Part shown: positions 31,401 through 40,211 of the stretch, one piece after another
Layout: the number at the start of each line of letters is the position of its first letter
How positions within the stretch are numbered: position 1 is the first letter of the stretch
NCBI GenBank assembly: GCA_037178625.1
Contig: CM074146.1
Span: 62,001-126,000, forward strand
DNA: 64,000 bases
Direction: 5' to 3'
Source of the DNA: Skeletonema tropicum
Taxonomy: Eukaryota > Bacillariophyta > Thalassiosirophyceae > Thalassiosirales > Thalassiosiraceae
Notes under the pieces: generated by a model
Database searches by the model: none
Told to the model about the DNA's origin: nothing
Seen by the model: the letters and a program-made list of their open reading frames with translations, nothing else
Made by a program: the position numbers and the translations under genes

Positions 31401-32237
31401 TTCCGAGCGGCAGGGTGCATACGCTGAGATGAACACCGTTCCCACTCCATTTGTCGGCTCGGTGCGGTACCAGCAAAACATGCCTAGCTCCGTTTCATCC
31501 TGCCCCCTAGTGGTAGGTAGGCCCGCCAATTCTTCTCTCAGAACCACCGCTGTCCCCCCTGCTTGGAAGTTCCCGATGTTGTGGAGTTCCCGCGTATTGT
31601 GAGCATGAACCGATGCAATTCTATCATCTCCGTGCCGAAGGGTGTTAGCAATCTGTAAGGATGGATTTAACGCCCGAAAATTGGTGTTGGTCTCTTGGAG
31701 CCCCAACACGTCGACCCTGTATTCTCGTAGCACGTGCTTCAGTCGTTCTATCTTGGTGTTGTTGGGCTGCCACAGGCTGAGGCCATTGATGTTCATGGAC
31801 AATACTCGAACCGTCTCGTGTCCTTTGTGGGCCACCCTAAGCGGGCCGTACACCGGCACCTTGATGCTGCTCACTGAGCAATTGTCTGCCTTATTATCTA
31901 GGCCGTCCGACCGCAGGCCGTCCAGCTCAGTAGATCTATGCTGCTGCGACTCCAATAACTCGTCAAGCTCCCTGTTGGATGGATCATCGCGTTGTCTTGT
32001 ACGATCCGCTAGCAACTGCCTCATTGTGTCTGTATCCAACGCATCCTCCAGCTTGGTTCCTCCTGCAATGGTGTTGCGGCGTCTCATAGAATCTCGATAT
32101 TGTTGTGCTCTTTGTGCTGACTTCTTCTTCTTCTTTGTTTTGGATGGCCTATTAGACTTATATTCACGTTGCCTCTGTCTGAAATGGCTCACCTCGGCCT
32201 CCCGGGCAAAGGAGGGTGGAGGCTGCCGTGGATCCAT
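25422..32237 (-). CDS. LINE ORF2: endonuclease, reverse transcriptase, RNase H and truncated Ulp1-like protease
   Basis: A 2271-aa polyprotein. An APE-type endonuclease starts near residue 145 (MNING at 148; GLQETN near 180). The reverse transcriptase has VDAAQCYD (motif A, D879), KQGLAQGNGAAP (motif B) and YVDD (988-991). RNase H begins at CTDGSY (1530-1535), followed by FCDN and H..AHQDD. A CPNC..H..C finger lies near 1787-1803. The C-terminal Ulp1/C48 domain has QWLNDEIINSF (W2130), SHW (H2211) and LWDS (D2228). The frame ends at 2271, where the oxyanion Gln and catalytic Cys should follow, so the protease is incomplete. The stop codon comes from DR1. An uninterrupted 6.8-kb frame suggests recent activity. 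It starts within TAATG, overlapping ORF1 by one base. Confidence 0.88.
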   Translation of the reverse strand: MDPRQPPPSFAREAEVSHFRQRQREYKSNRPSKTKKKKKSAQRAQQYRDSMRRRNTIAGGTKLEDALDTDTMRQLLADRTRQRDDPSNRELDELLESQQHRSTELDGLRSDGLDNKADNCSVSSIKVPVYGPLRVAHKGHETVRVLSMNINGLSLWQPNNTKIERLKHVLREYRVDVLGLQETNTNFRALNPSLQIANTLRHGDDRIASVHAHNTRELHNIGNFQAGGTAVVLREELAGLPTTRGQDETELGMFCWYRTEPTNGVGTVFISAYAPCRSEGVGTYYQHIVRYIQSHQFDTNPKDLFRRELVAAIIKWRTLGDRVVLMMDANENALDGELSRRLAGNDINMREAVHRIMPGQKGPFTHFRGNDNGNGAIDGIWVSDDIELISVCYLPFDPDLGDHRPVVVDLQTRSVLGTALCRIVPPKARKLNSKVPRVRDKYLELVRKGFHEKQIDQKLSELEALASFPPDAEFIAQMETLDNIVEDVLLYAESKCRVLYPAHYEYSPAIQSWLDKRHLLKWILRHHLGKQVNMGNMRRFAKRRGLEQWLSTPVQELVDLYRSTKEHTRQLLADSPYLRKHFLNEKLNEAIANEREAEAVRVKAILRGEAQRKCWQGIKRATKAKEVMSVTRVEVVQDDGSVVEHTAKESIEEALKTELRTRFGRATSAPICQGALFELLGNFADTSAAVEILEGTFVPPPDTDPRTLLLFDEMASIWSQMGNGEISISVSQEDFQYYWRHVKERTSSSLSGIHFGHYKSMAHDDKLSQLMARKLSLTTTTGASPDRWARGLSVMLEKIAGVAVVNKLRAILLLEADFNFCNKLIFGHRMINSAREEGMIPEEIFSSKGKTAEDAILQQVLLYDIARVTKRPLLVAQVDAAQCYDRVALPAASLTLQAFKVPNCAVLSMLRPLHNMEFFLRTGYGQSESYFGGKEDGKQGLAQGNGAAPATWQQTSTTIVNVQRRSGHGVTIECPITRKSVRQVGILYVDDTNLWAGLDEDDDLFSTAAKGQASISDWGGLLGATGGALKGEKCGVTIHHQSADGKGGWVYTDQQQRRQGETDGAEMEDNDLSSLAFHVPTTSGATEPIDKLPTNKADNNLGLFARPDGKADQHFEQMKERVTTWTAQIKSGHIPVRSVWMSYSCQLWSGLRYGLGACSAPIAELKKGLSSADFYLLSSLGVTRSITREWRYLPPAFGGMGLNDLTIETTAATLASFLQHYDDKPHPAVKDRHLGFTLSVVIRHLQIELGVPDCPFSYDFRTWGHLATDSWIKSFWEKLDELGITLDLRCDDIPLPRRGDKVIMHMMVEMGLRGKDLLRVNRVRKAQEALFLSDITSANGKYLEKHLLDGHWMDSEEGLLGKHRSGLLFGPEFPTAADFKLWKKYLLQIAPLNLMLEEPLREWLHPSHRKWRHFWNTETFAVEIHTDSTIQEYVHDRDSGDRSHVLHPSRQLDRPSTTLAPATILEYDNGSVRLMQRGPPLVAAPGHTVFASFWERLFSKGGTWMWQDLAGQEDPAWIVEAIHRGSLFCCTDGSYIKEISVDVCGAAWIMYCEETGKSLQGDFTERSKWAGSYRGEQLGMLAIHILLLTAEEHYEILSNANIFCDNLGTIHTFSTKYARIAAAAKNNDILRVLRKIQSRSKLVHRLSHVKAHQDDIVGYDALSIEAQLNVICDDRAKRALRRAVNTTTAHPATLTLPLESAVVIIGNEKQTADMAKELRYYIGKERAKQFYSDEGLMSPSIFDTVAWEPLRDLLGRRPQMFRLWYAKQCSGFCGTGQMITRWDKEASALCPNCGCYETADHLNRCTSDIRRGLLSDCIENLLEWMRDHFTHPDLMIWIPRFIAAQGKRLFVDLPDRYGDSMSQEMRQVGNSLDRIGWRHFTEGKVSVGLLQLQQNYLLGMRLRLTIDSWTKGFLDQLLSLTHTQWICRNLTKHHKTKGTKVLASREQIQKEIEHQLSLGTDGLPEEARCLLEIQPEELFAKSTEQQQYWLNAAVASREAAGDLTGGRLDNENPSMAQPRTAPQETDVTAATSSDKTTATKAPLRLAPIFQQQLRAEARASSTRRRPRLPPDLGTQRTDRLELLRRNTDEEIRTFSPRDLFRAVPETFTLDMAGGDKVHREAMLSLRPPQWLNDEIINSFLRRVLFPKVNSQRVYFFTSFFMSALLQTGTDGQSIPIYNYNNVRSWGNTLRRKNGILGVREIYVPINRGNSHWLLLRADTVLKEIKLWDSQGRKESNQRYLRAMLQYLKDKYREIHGEANVDWDNSWRLIVE

Positions 32238-33268
32238 TACACCGCTCGCCCCACAACACGCGTAAAACGTGGAGGGGCGTCCTGCATCTCTGCCGTGGCT
32301 TGTGAGGCCAGAGCGAAGTCGTTCATACGAGCACTATCATCCAACTTTTCTTGGTAAGAATCACCTAAACTACATTGAAGAAAGCTTTTGGTGTTGCCTC
32401 TCCTAATACTGTAATACCTGCTACTCAGATGTCTCGAAATCTGCAGCGTAACACCTGTATCTGGCGCAGAAAAAGTTGTTTCCCCATCGTCGAGGAAGTT
32501 GTTAATGACACTGTTGTTGTTTGTGCTGATGACATTATTGTTGTTCATGCTAATACGGAAACAATTGTCGATTAAGGTGGCACGACCAATGAGATTGTCG
32601 ATCTCTAAACTGCTGTGCCGTTTGTGGCTGCTGGCTTTTTTAATTACCCGCCAGAAGGTAATCTGCACAATCCTCTCTGCTTTTCCCAATCCACCCCTGG
32701 CAGGGGGTGGCCACGGCGGCTTCGGGGGGGGTTCTGGTAATAAACCTGCTATTTTCCTAATCTGGTCCACTGCCGTAACTGGTGCTCCCTCTCCATGATG
32801 CTGGTAATCCCATCTCCGGTGGGATGTTCCCTCCCATTTCTTATCCATCATATCCATATCCTCCATCGGTGCCCATCCAACTAATGTCTTCTTTACAAAA
32901 ATTACCTGCCAAATTCCCTGCCTTCTATCCGTTCCATGCATGGTCGTCTCTCCATGATATCGTCTCCTGTGTCTCTGCCCGACGACGTGTAACATCAACG
33001 CCGTGACCAATTTTCCATCGATTCTCTTTATCTCCTCTAGTAACAAACGAATTCTGATACTGTTTTTCAACCATGTAGCTCTCATCGTTGTCGTGTCCCC
33101 TGTATGTTTTAAAGAATTATTTCTAATATCTCCTAGTAATGCTAAGGTGTGTTCGGTGGCTGTTCCGGCCGCCATGGTTATTATCTATCTCTGTACGAGG
33201 TGTACTAGTTCCTACGTAGCAATTATTTTCCCATTTTTCAATATTTTTCGACAATTCAGCGCGGATTG
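25431..33268 (-). mobile_element. Non-LTR retrotransposon lying exactly between DR1 and DR2
   Basis: 7838 bp comprising ORF1, ORF2 and ~93 bp of 5' leader. No LTRs, no 3' UTR and no tail are seen: the 3' end is cut inside the Ulp1 domain at the DR1 boundary, and the 5' leader stops at TAGAGAG, the first bases of DR2. The direct repeats therefore look like a giant target duplication, or result from a repair event that used this element as filler. An old diverged relative is at 17869-18232. Confidence 0.8.
32237..33175 (-). CDS. LINE ORF1 protein
   Basis: A 312-aa protein encoded just upstream of ORF2 on the same strand. Its TAA stop overlaps the ORF2 ATG as TAATG. It is basic, with a PPPKPPWPPP stretch (about residue 150-160) and an Asn-rich stretch (about 210-225). 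I see no CCHC zinc knuckles or RRM. By position it should be the nucleic-acid-binding ORF1 protein of a LINE. The overlap is the arrangement used by some insect LINEs for stop-and-restart translation. Confidence 0.6.
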   Translation of the reverse strand: MAAGTATEHTLALLGDIRNNSLKHTGDTTTMRATWLKNSIRIRLLLEEIKRIDGKLVTALMLHVVGQRHRRRYHGETTMHGTDRRQGIWQVIFVKKTLVGWAPMEDMDMMDKKWEGTSHRRWDYQHHGEGAPVTAVDQIRKIAGLLPEPPPKPPWPPPARGGLGKAERIVQITFWRVIKKASSHKRHSSLEIDNLIGRATLIDNCFRISMNNNNVISTNNNSVINNFLDDGETTFSAPDTGVTLQISRHLSSRYYSIRRGNTKSFLQCSLGDSYQEKLDDSARMNDFALASQATAEMQDAPPRFTRVVGRAV

Positions 33269-34680
33269 TAGAGAGTATAGAATTCAAACGTTTCAAACTA
33301 AATGAGTAAAGCAAGTATTATCATAGTTAGTATGTAATGGTAGTGGTAGTAGAGCCCAAGGTAAAGGTAACGGCAAAGGTAAAGCAGACTTTTGGAAGGT
33401 AGGATAGGATTTTAGGACTATTAGTCATTTCAAAGCCAAGTCCAAGTTGGGGCTGTAAGTTTTTTGTGAACTTACATTACCATATCACAGCATTCAGCCC
33501 AAGAGTAAAACTGATAGAAAAGCTTTGTTGCCAATGACTCTATCTTGATCATATAGCAATTAGCAATGCCAGCTGATTCCTCCCACTCCCACGAGCCTAC
33601 TTCTACTTACCGCTAGAGTCTCAGCTGCCTCCAAATGTAAATAGAGAGCATAGTATCATAATATTGTAGAGGTAGAGGTGAGAGGTGAGTAAGTATTTCC
33701 GATAAACAACTTTGATCTGGTCTTGTACTTATTGCACACCCTACACATGTGCTGAGTCCTTCAAGTGACTCAGCCAGGTGTCCGTCTGAAGATCCTAGGT
33801 GATTATTGCGTAGCTTGTGGCCTAACCATCCCTTCTCGCGCTGGTGCTGGTGACGTCGTGAACTTTGAGAGAAAGAGAGTGTGTGTAAAGTATGTCTATT
33901 ATTTATCCTTTTGCACATCATCGTTGAAGCCTTTTGCCTTGACTCTTGACTGGTACTTTTTCATGCTAATTTCTCTCTAGTCGATGTGTAAAAGATATCC
34001 ACAACTTTATCTTCGTTGCTAGCTCCCATACTTTGGGACTGGGTTTGGATCGTAATTACATCTCCAATCGAAGTGTATGTCATCATGATAAAAGTTGGAG
34101 CCAACCACGGAAATCATCACGAGATGATTCTGCCTGCCTGAACCTGAACATAAATAAGTAAGAAGCGAGAGCAAGAATGGGATAACCATCGAATAAGAAA
34201 AAAAATACTTTTCTAGCTCCTGCCTCTGAAGTGCGTCAAATTTTAGAGAGATAGTAAATACCTTTCTTTTGCATCTCTTCAAAGTACTTATGAAGTGTGA
34301 GTAGCGTTGATCCATGATAAACAATTCTTTAGAGTCAACTTCTTTTACATTACATCATATCGAAAATTGTACCTAGGAGTACTTATTATTCACGCCGGCC
34401 GGCTCAGGACATTTTTGATACCGATCCACCAGCTAAAAGACGTTTATGTTGCTGTCCTTCCCGACCTGGCGACTTGGAACTTGATTCAGTTCGTTGCTGC
34501 AGCTGCCATGAATCTGCCGTCTCTCTGAAAGAGCCATTCTTTATCTGATTCTGCTTCTGCAACTGCAATCTACTACTTGTAAACAGGGGACACTCAGTGT
34601 ATGGGAAAGACTCAGCCTGATCTTCCAGTACCATAAAGAGTGGGTTGAAATAGAAATTACATTGATTCAATCGAAGTATC

Positions 34681-35166
34681 ATGACGGTGACAAAAGTTGA
34701 GGCCAACAAAGACAACGATCTGAAAGTTGACTTCAGCCATCGGAGGTCACCGACACCGACAAATGCTGATAAGCAAGTGAGCTTCTCTGATGACATCATA
34801 GTACACTGCTTCCAATATCCGTCAAGAGATGAGGTCTCAAAGCGCTGGCACTCCGAGAGAGACAAGTATTTCTTCGAGCAAGAAATGGCACGCGACGTCC
34901 TACGCATTCGTTGTCTACTGTCTATCACACCGATGGAAAATCTCGAAAAGGAGGCTCTTTATGTTTGCGTTGGTCTGGAATCTCTCGTGTCAAGCGAAGT
35001 CATGAGATTCTTGAAGAAACAGAAACGAGATCACGCCCGCTCGATAGTGGAGATGCAGTATTGCCTTAGCGGAGAACAGCTAGCTGCATATGCGGAGAGT
35101 CAATCATTGCAGTCAAGGGAGAGAGCACAGAAGCTTGCCGCTGGTTACTCGAAGATTTTGCCATAG
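34681..35166 (+). CDS. Small diatom-family protein, copy a in DR2
   Basis: 161 aa, identical to the copy at 19785-20270, with the same flanks. Identity at protein and DNA level over the whole left half of the repeats suggests recent duplication or gene conversion. Same family features: DDIIVHC, VGLESL and the SRERAQKLAAGY end. Function unknown. Confidence 0.6.
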   Translation: MTVTKVEANKDNDLKVDFSHRRSPTPTNADKQVSFSDDIIVHCFQYPSRDEVSKRWHSERDKYFFEQEMARDVLRIRCLLSITPMENLEKEALYVCVGLESLVSSEVMRFLKKQKRDHARSIVEMQYCLSGEQLAAYAESQSLQSRERAQKLAAGYSKILP

Positions 35167-35519
35167 GAATTTTGTTGTATAGAGTAGGATCGGACCACGA
35201 CAGGTGTCTCGTTTTTGTGAATAGAAATGAAACGTTACGAGTAAGTTGTATAGTAGCAGACTCCAGAGTTAAAGTAAATTATTGAATTGAAACGTCAAAT
35301 AATGCCATCATTTTTATCAACCTGATGGGCTAAGCTAATGCCTTACTGTTACACTTATCACTTTTATCTCAGTCACAAGAGTAAACGACAGATAAGATTG
35401 TGGGTTAACCATCGAATAACTACACATTTTTGTACCCTTGTGTTCTCTTAAGGCCTTGCGACAGATTCGATGTCTTGATCAGAACATGAAAGGACATCAT
35501 TTTTGTCACAGCCGATTGC

Positions 35520-36508
35520 TTACTTAACTGAGATCTCTGGCTCATGACATTTTGTTGAAACCGATTCACCAGCTTGCCATTTTGTAAACTCGCGATCAAT
35601 CAGAGATAGGATTAGAATTGCCTTCACAAACCGAGAGAGGAGCGGATATATTCCATCAACAAGCCAGTAGAGTTGATGGTAGAAAGTCACACCATTAATG
35701 GTGAATGGGAAATCAAGTTCGGATACTTTCCCATCAACAATCGCCTTGAACAATGGAGACCGATCCCATACGTTAATATCATTCAATCCTCCTGGCTCGC
35801 CGAAGTATAATGCCAAATCCACAGATTGCTGTCACATGCAGCTTCAAGTGCAATACTTGGTTGCTTAGACCTACCTTGATACTGCCCGTGCTCAGCTGAT
35901 GGACATTTACCCCACGGAACAAGCATGACATCAAGAAATCCGAGCATCCCATGAAGACCACTCCGTTGAAAGTGCATTTCTTCAACTCTCTTTGCATCTG
36001 CTGTTGTCATCTGACGTAAAAATGTTGCAGTAATTTCAACGTCGTTTAACAATCCCCTCATCAGCTTCCTGAGGCAGAGTCGTGCAGTGCTCTCGCCCAT
36101 CTGAAAGTAATCCTGCCATGCTGAGAAAGACTCGCCGTAGCATGCCATTTTTAGCGCAGCCAGAAGCTTTACCTCTGGTGCATTAGACATTCTCTTTGTA
36201 CAATCGTATCGGAGTGTCCAAAATTCATCGTTGCTTGCCAACCGTCGGAGAATATATTCGGCAAGTGATGGCGTTATTCGAAAGAAGCGTTCAAATTGAC
36301 AGTCGTCAAAAGTAGGCTGTGGATTGAAGTAATCTACCATGACGCAATTGTACGCCCTTACCCTATCATATTTTATGTATCTGCGCTTGCGTGGCCGGTC
36401 GTCATCGTCCCTGCTATCATCACTTCGTTTGCGGCGGCGTTTGTTGGTGTGATTGACCTCATCACTAATAATGTTTCTGATGTGATTCTCATCAGTCAGC
36501 ATTTGCAC
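35520..36508 (-). pseudogene. PIF/Harbinger transposase, frameshifted (DR2 copy)
   Basis: Same two overlapping ORFs (36508-35783 and 35822-35520) and the same 1-bp lesion as at 20624-21612. The only difference I noticed is a silent A/G change in a Leu codon at about 36162. It carries the Harbinger landmarks GFLDVM, NDINVW and LVDGIYP, but cannot make a full-length enzyme. Confidence 0.85.
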
Positions 36509-36877
36509 CTGCTCGATACTTGAGCAAGGGCCGTCAGAACGTCAATAATCAGGCCGTATATGTTCATGGATTGATAATAATACAAATACGAGCCTTTAAT
36601 GTAATTTGTAATCTCTGTGAGATAGTGTTTTTGATGAGACGGATTGGACGGATTGAGTAAAAGAGGAGACTGCCGGCCGGGGAGCTCGGGCGGAAGCGAA
36701 GCCCTCAACGACTGCAGAACATGTGACGCAAAAGGCAAAGTTGAAGCAAAGCAGGTTATCCGGCACCCAGCGCCTAATTTACGCGGTACCCAACCCAGGT
36801 TTGATACCAGACGACTGCGAGCAGCCTGTCCTTAGAGACACTTCGTTGCTTCAGCTGCCATGAATCTGCCGTCTCTC

Positions 36878-37098
36878 TAGGCGTGCGTGCCGCGGGATAG
36901 GGGGCGCTTTTCATGGTATGTTGTGGGCGACGCCCACGTGGGGCCCACAACTACACATAATCAGGTACAAATGAGCTCAAAATACCCAAATATTACCATT
37001 TTATCGACCAAAAATCCCCAATATTCCCCTTTCAAGCCTCTCCTTAAACCATGGTGTGTTGTTGGCACGCCCACGCGCCCACTATCCCGGTTTGCCTA
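36878..37098. mobile_element. TAGGCG-family MITE, copy 3 (DR2)
   Basis: This 221-bp copy sits at the same site as the DR1 element, with the same CGTCTCTC target duplication (36870-36877, 37099-37106). The insertion therefore predates the 7-kb duplication. It has ~27 bp not found in the DR1 copy (around AAACCATGGTGTG, near 37040-37065). Confidence 0.85.
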
Positions 37099-37260
37099 CG
37101 TCTCTCTGAAAGAGCCATTCTTTATTCGATTCTGCAATCTAATACTCCTATGTAAAAATAGGGGACACTCAAAGTGTGTGGAAGATAAGAGGCTCAGCTG
37201 GTCTTCCAGTACTTAAGGAGTGGGTTGAAATCGAAATTACATTGATTCAATCGAAGTATT

Positions 37261-37764
37261 ATGACAAAAGTTGAAGCCAACGAAGGCAACGATCTGATAG
37301 TCGACTTCGGCCATCGCCATCTGAAGCAAACATCAGAAACTGATGGTAACGATCTGATAGTCGACTTCGGCCATCGGAGGTCACCGGCAAATGCTGATAA
37401 GCAAGTGAGCTTCTCTGATGACATCATTGTACACTGCTTCCAATATCCTTCAAGAGATGAGGTCTCAAAGCGCTGGAACTCCAAGAGTGACAAGCACTTC
37501 TTCGACCAAGAAATGGCACGCGACATCCTACGCATTCGTTGTCTACTGTCTATCACACCGATGGAAGATGTCAAAAAGGAGGCTCTCTATGACTGTGTTG
37601 GTCTGGAATCTCTCGTGTCGAGCAGAGGACACGCCCGCTCGATAGTGGAGATGCAGTATTGCCTTAGCGGAGAACAGCTAGCTGCACATGCGGCGAGTCA
37701 ATCATTGCAGTCAAGGGAGAGAGCACAGAAGCTTGCAGCTGGTTACTTGAAGATTTTGCCATAG
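37261..37764 (+). CDS. Small diatom-family protein, copy b in DR2, internal deletion
   Basis: 167-aa paralogue of 22323-22856. It keeps the duplicated GNDLIVDFGH motif, DDIIVHC and VGLESL, but lacks about 12 residues after SLVSS (the KKQKRDH region) through an in-frame deletion. That removes part of the basic helix, so function may be altered. Several other residues differ from the DR1 partner, unlike copy a, which is identical. Confidence 0.5.
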   Translation: MTKVEANEGNDLIVDFGHRHLKQTSETDGNDLIVDFGHRRSPANADKQVSFSDDIIVHCFQYPSRDEVSKRWNSKSDKHFFDQEMARDILRIRCLLSITPMEDVKKEALYDCVGLESLVSSRGHARSIVEMQYCLSGEQLAAHAASQSLQSRERAQKLAAGYLKILP

Positions 37765-37900
37765 GAATTTTGTTGTATATAGAGTAGGATCGGACCACGG
37801 CAAGTGTCTCGTTTCTGTGCTTGCCGCTGGTTACTCGGAGATTTTGTTTTAGGAATTTTGATAGAGCAGGACCGCGGCTAGCTAGTGTCTCGTTTTTGTG
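37736..37900 (+). repeat. Two-unit version of the gene 3'-end tandem repeat
   Basis: Counterpart of 22828-23080 with two rather than three units. The second unit is more diverged (TTTAGGAATTTTGATAGAGC). Confidence 0.6.
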
Positions 37901-38160
37901 AATAGATTTGAAACGTTACGAGTAAGTTGTATAGTAGCAGACTCCAGAGTTAAAGTAGATTAATGAATCGTGGACAAGAATTGAATTGAATCGTCAAATA
38001 ATACCATCATTCTCAACAACCTGCTGTCCTAAGTTGAGGCCTTACTGTTACACTTGTCACTTTCAAACATTGGACTATCTCAGTCACAAGAGTAAACGAC
38101 AGATAAGATTCGATGACTTGATCAGGCCAGCCGATGTCCTTCGAGAACAATCCCTCACGG

Positions 38161-39102
38161 TCATAGCCGAGTTTTATTTCCCTGAGTGAAGCCGAAGCTG
38201 TATTTGAAGTACCCTGGATCTCGATCGAGAGGCCAACTAACTGCGAATAGCACCACTTGTAATTCGTCTCTCTTTCCTCGCACTTTCAGTATCAATCTTG
38301 GCCGTGCTTGTTCTCCACTCCACAGAACTCTCCTTTTCTGCAAGTGTGGCCTTCCAGAGAGCTAGTTCCAATGCAGTTATCCCCTCATTCACACATCTGT
38401 TGTGCTTAGTTTTGTAATGATTCATTTTGCCAAGAACTAATGCCATCCAATGACTTATTTCATCCTTGTGTATTGGGGAGAACCTGATTGATTCGATTGA
38501 TTTCTTCATGCATTTCAGCCTTCCAACTCTTCATGTGTAATGAGGCAACAGTTTTATGGATCCCTTCACCAAGATCAACTGTGCTATGAGCTCGGAGCAG
38601 TTGTCAAACTGATCGAATCTTCGAAAAAATTTATCGTATACAAGCAGATCTCTTGTCAGTGGAAGGACGATGCAGCGGTGAAGGCGCTCACAGCCAAAGA
38701 ATGCATGTTCTCCAACTGTGTCAAGTCGTTCCGAGACATCAATTTCTGTCAAGCGCTTACAAGCGAAAAATGGTGATGTAGATCAAATCTTGATGTTTTC
38801 TAGAAAGTAGCACTTATCAAATGCAGATGTTCAAATCGTTTCCAGCTTGTCACCGGCCGAGAGAGTGACATCCATCAAATGCATGCTCACCGATTTCTAC
38901 AGCCTTTCTCTTGCCAACTTTTTGGATGCCATCGTGAGTATCCACCTGCATGAAATACCACAACAGGAGATAGCATTTTCCTCTCAACTTCTATCTCATC
39001 GACAGATTGATCTTCATCAACGCGGACGTACGTGAGAGACATGCCGAGTAGCTCGACCTCCCCTTTACACGAAAATATTATTTGCTTCGTTATCTCCTGC
39101 AT
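38161..39102 (-). pseudogene. BspA-type LRR gene remnant (DR2 copy)
   Basis: Same broken LRR gene as at 23322-24279. TEIDVSER..VGEHAFFGCERL and the C-terminal KMNHYKTKHNRCVNEG region are in separate frames. A ~12-bp deletion near 38770 shortens the second piece. The alternate frame ARKERRITSGAIRS, a typical C-terminus of this family, is readable near 38240-38290. Confidence 0.65.
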
Positions 39103-39504
39103 CTACAGCGTGTCCGCCATTATAATAAGATGTATCTACTAGCTAGCACTGGCTTGGTCCTCGCTCGACGGCTTGCTCGGCAGGTTGATAAGTAGTACTC
39201 CTGCTGCTCTTTTTGAGACGCACCAACACGCAACCATTTTTTGACAGTCCTTTAGAGTGTATTAATTCGATTATTTCATACAAACGAATCGTAGAAATAT
39301 CTCATTTACTCGCTGAAATACGCATTTTTGTTTATCCATAAATTTACTATTGTAGACAAATCTGGCTAGAGGAGTAACAATTTGGTCACTTTGATGAAAA
39401 TCTGGAAATTTTGGGCCGACCTTGACGATGGGAATGACTTTCTAGAGGGGTCGCTTTATAAATAGTTGAGTCGATTGACAAAAGATTGATGTTATGCCTT
39501 GGTA

Positions 39505-39809
39505 ATATAAGACGGTTAGAGTAACTTTTACACCGCCTGTCCGTCTCATATTTTTCTTTTTGGACTCTCACAAATTAGTTAGTAAACCGCTAGCGTTAGA
39601 GCAGCCGTATGCAAAAATCATTATCCATATCATATACATCACCTGAAAGCATTTTATATGAGGTTTTCAACGATATCAAGAACATCGATCACACACAAGG
39701 TCTTCTAGTTTATTTACTTAGTCCTTTCTGAGTACCGGATACCCTCTATTTCACAAAAAACTTGGTCTGTCATGCGCCAGGTGTAAAAGTTACTCTAACC
39801 GTCTTATAT
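39505..39809. mobile_element. ~305-bp MITE with perfect 30-bp inverted termini (DR2 copy)
   Basis: Left arm 39505-39534 and right arm 39780-39809 are perfect inverted repeats (ATATAAGACGGTTAGAGTAA plus CTTTTACACC). Being present in both direct repeats, it predates the duplication. Confidence 0.8.
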
Positions 39810-40211
39810 GCGTATTCGATAGAGCGCAAGGAGACCTTTCCAAATCACTGCTTATCGCCTTAATACGACCGCTAGAAGGAAAGATTTAGAGGAAAAGGTG
39901 AATTTGGAGAAGTAGGAATGGGTGTTGCATAAAAAGCTCAATCTCGTACATCATCATAGACACTCACTCCATATATATGGTAGAACTACATAAGTTCGAA
40001 GTACCTAAATCATTCCATCTGTTAAAATTAGACTCCAAAATCTATACAAAGTATGAAAGACAAACACCCACCACCACCACCAACAACAACAGCATGTGCA
40101 CTACATTCGTGACACCAACATCATAATATATATTATGCATCTTCATCACCTCCTCTACACACACTCTATATATGTAATATGTATGTAGCTCAATCTCAAT
40201 TCACATCACAC
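39810..40211. other. 3' flank of the membrane-protein gene
   Basis: AT-rich with ACCACC/CAACAA runs. No gene is visible. GCGTATTCGATAGAGCGCAA at its start is related to the ATCGATAGAGC..GCTTTCC motif of the 1-13 kb array. Confidence 0.4.
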
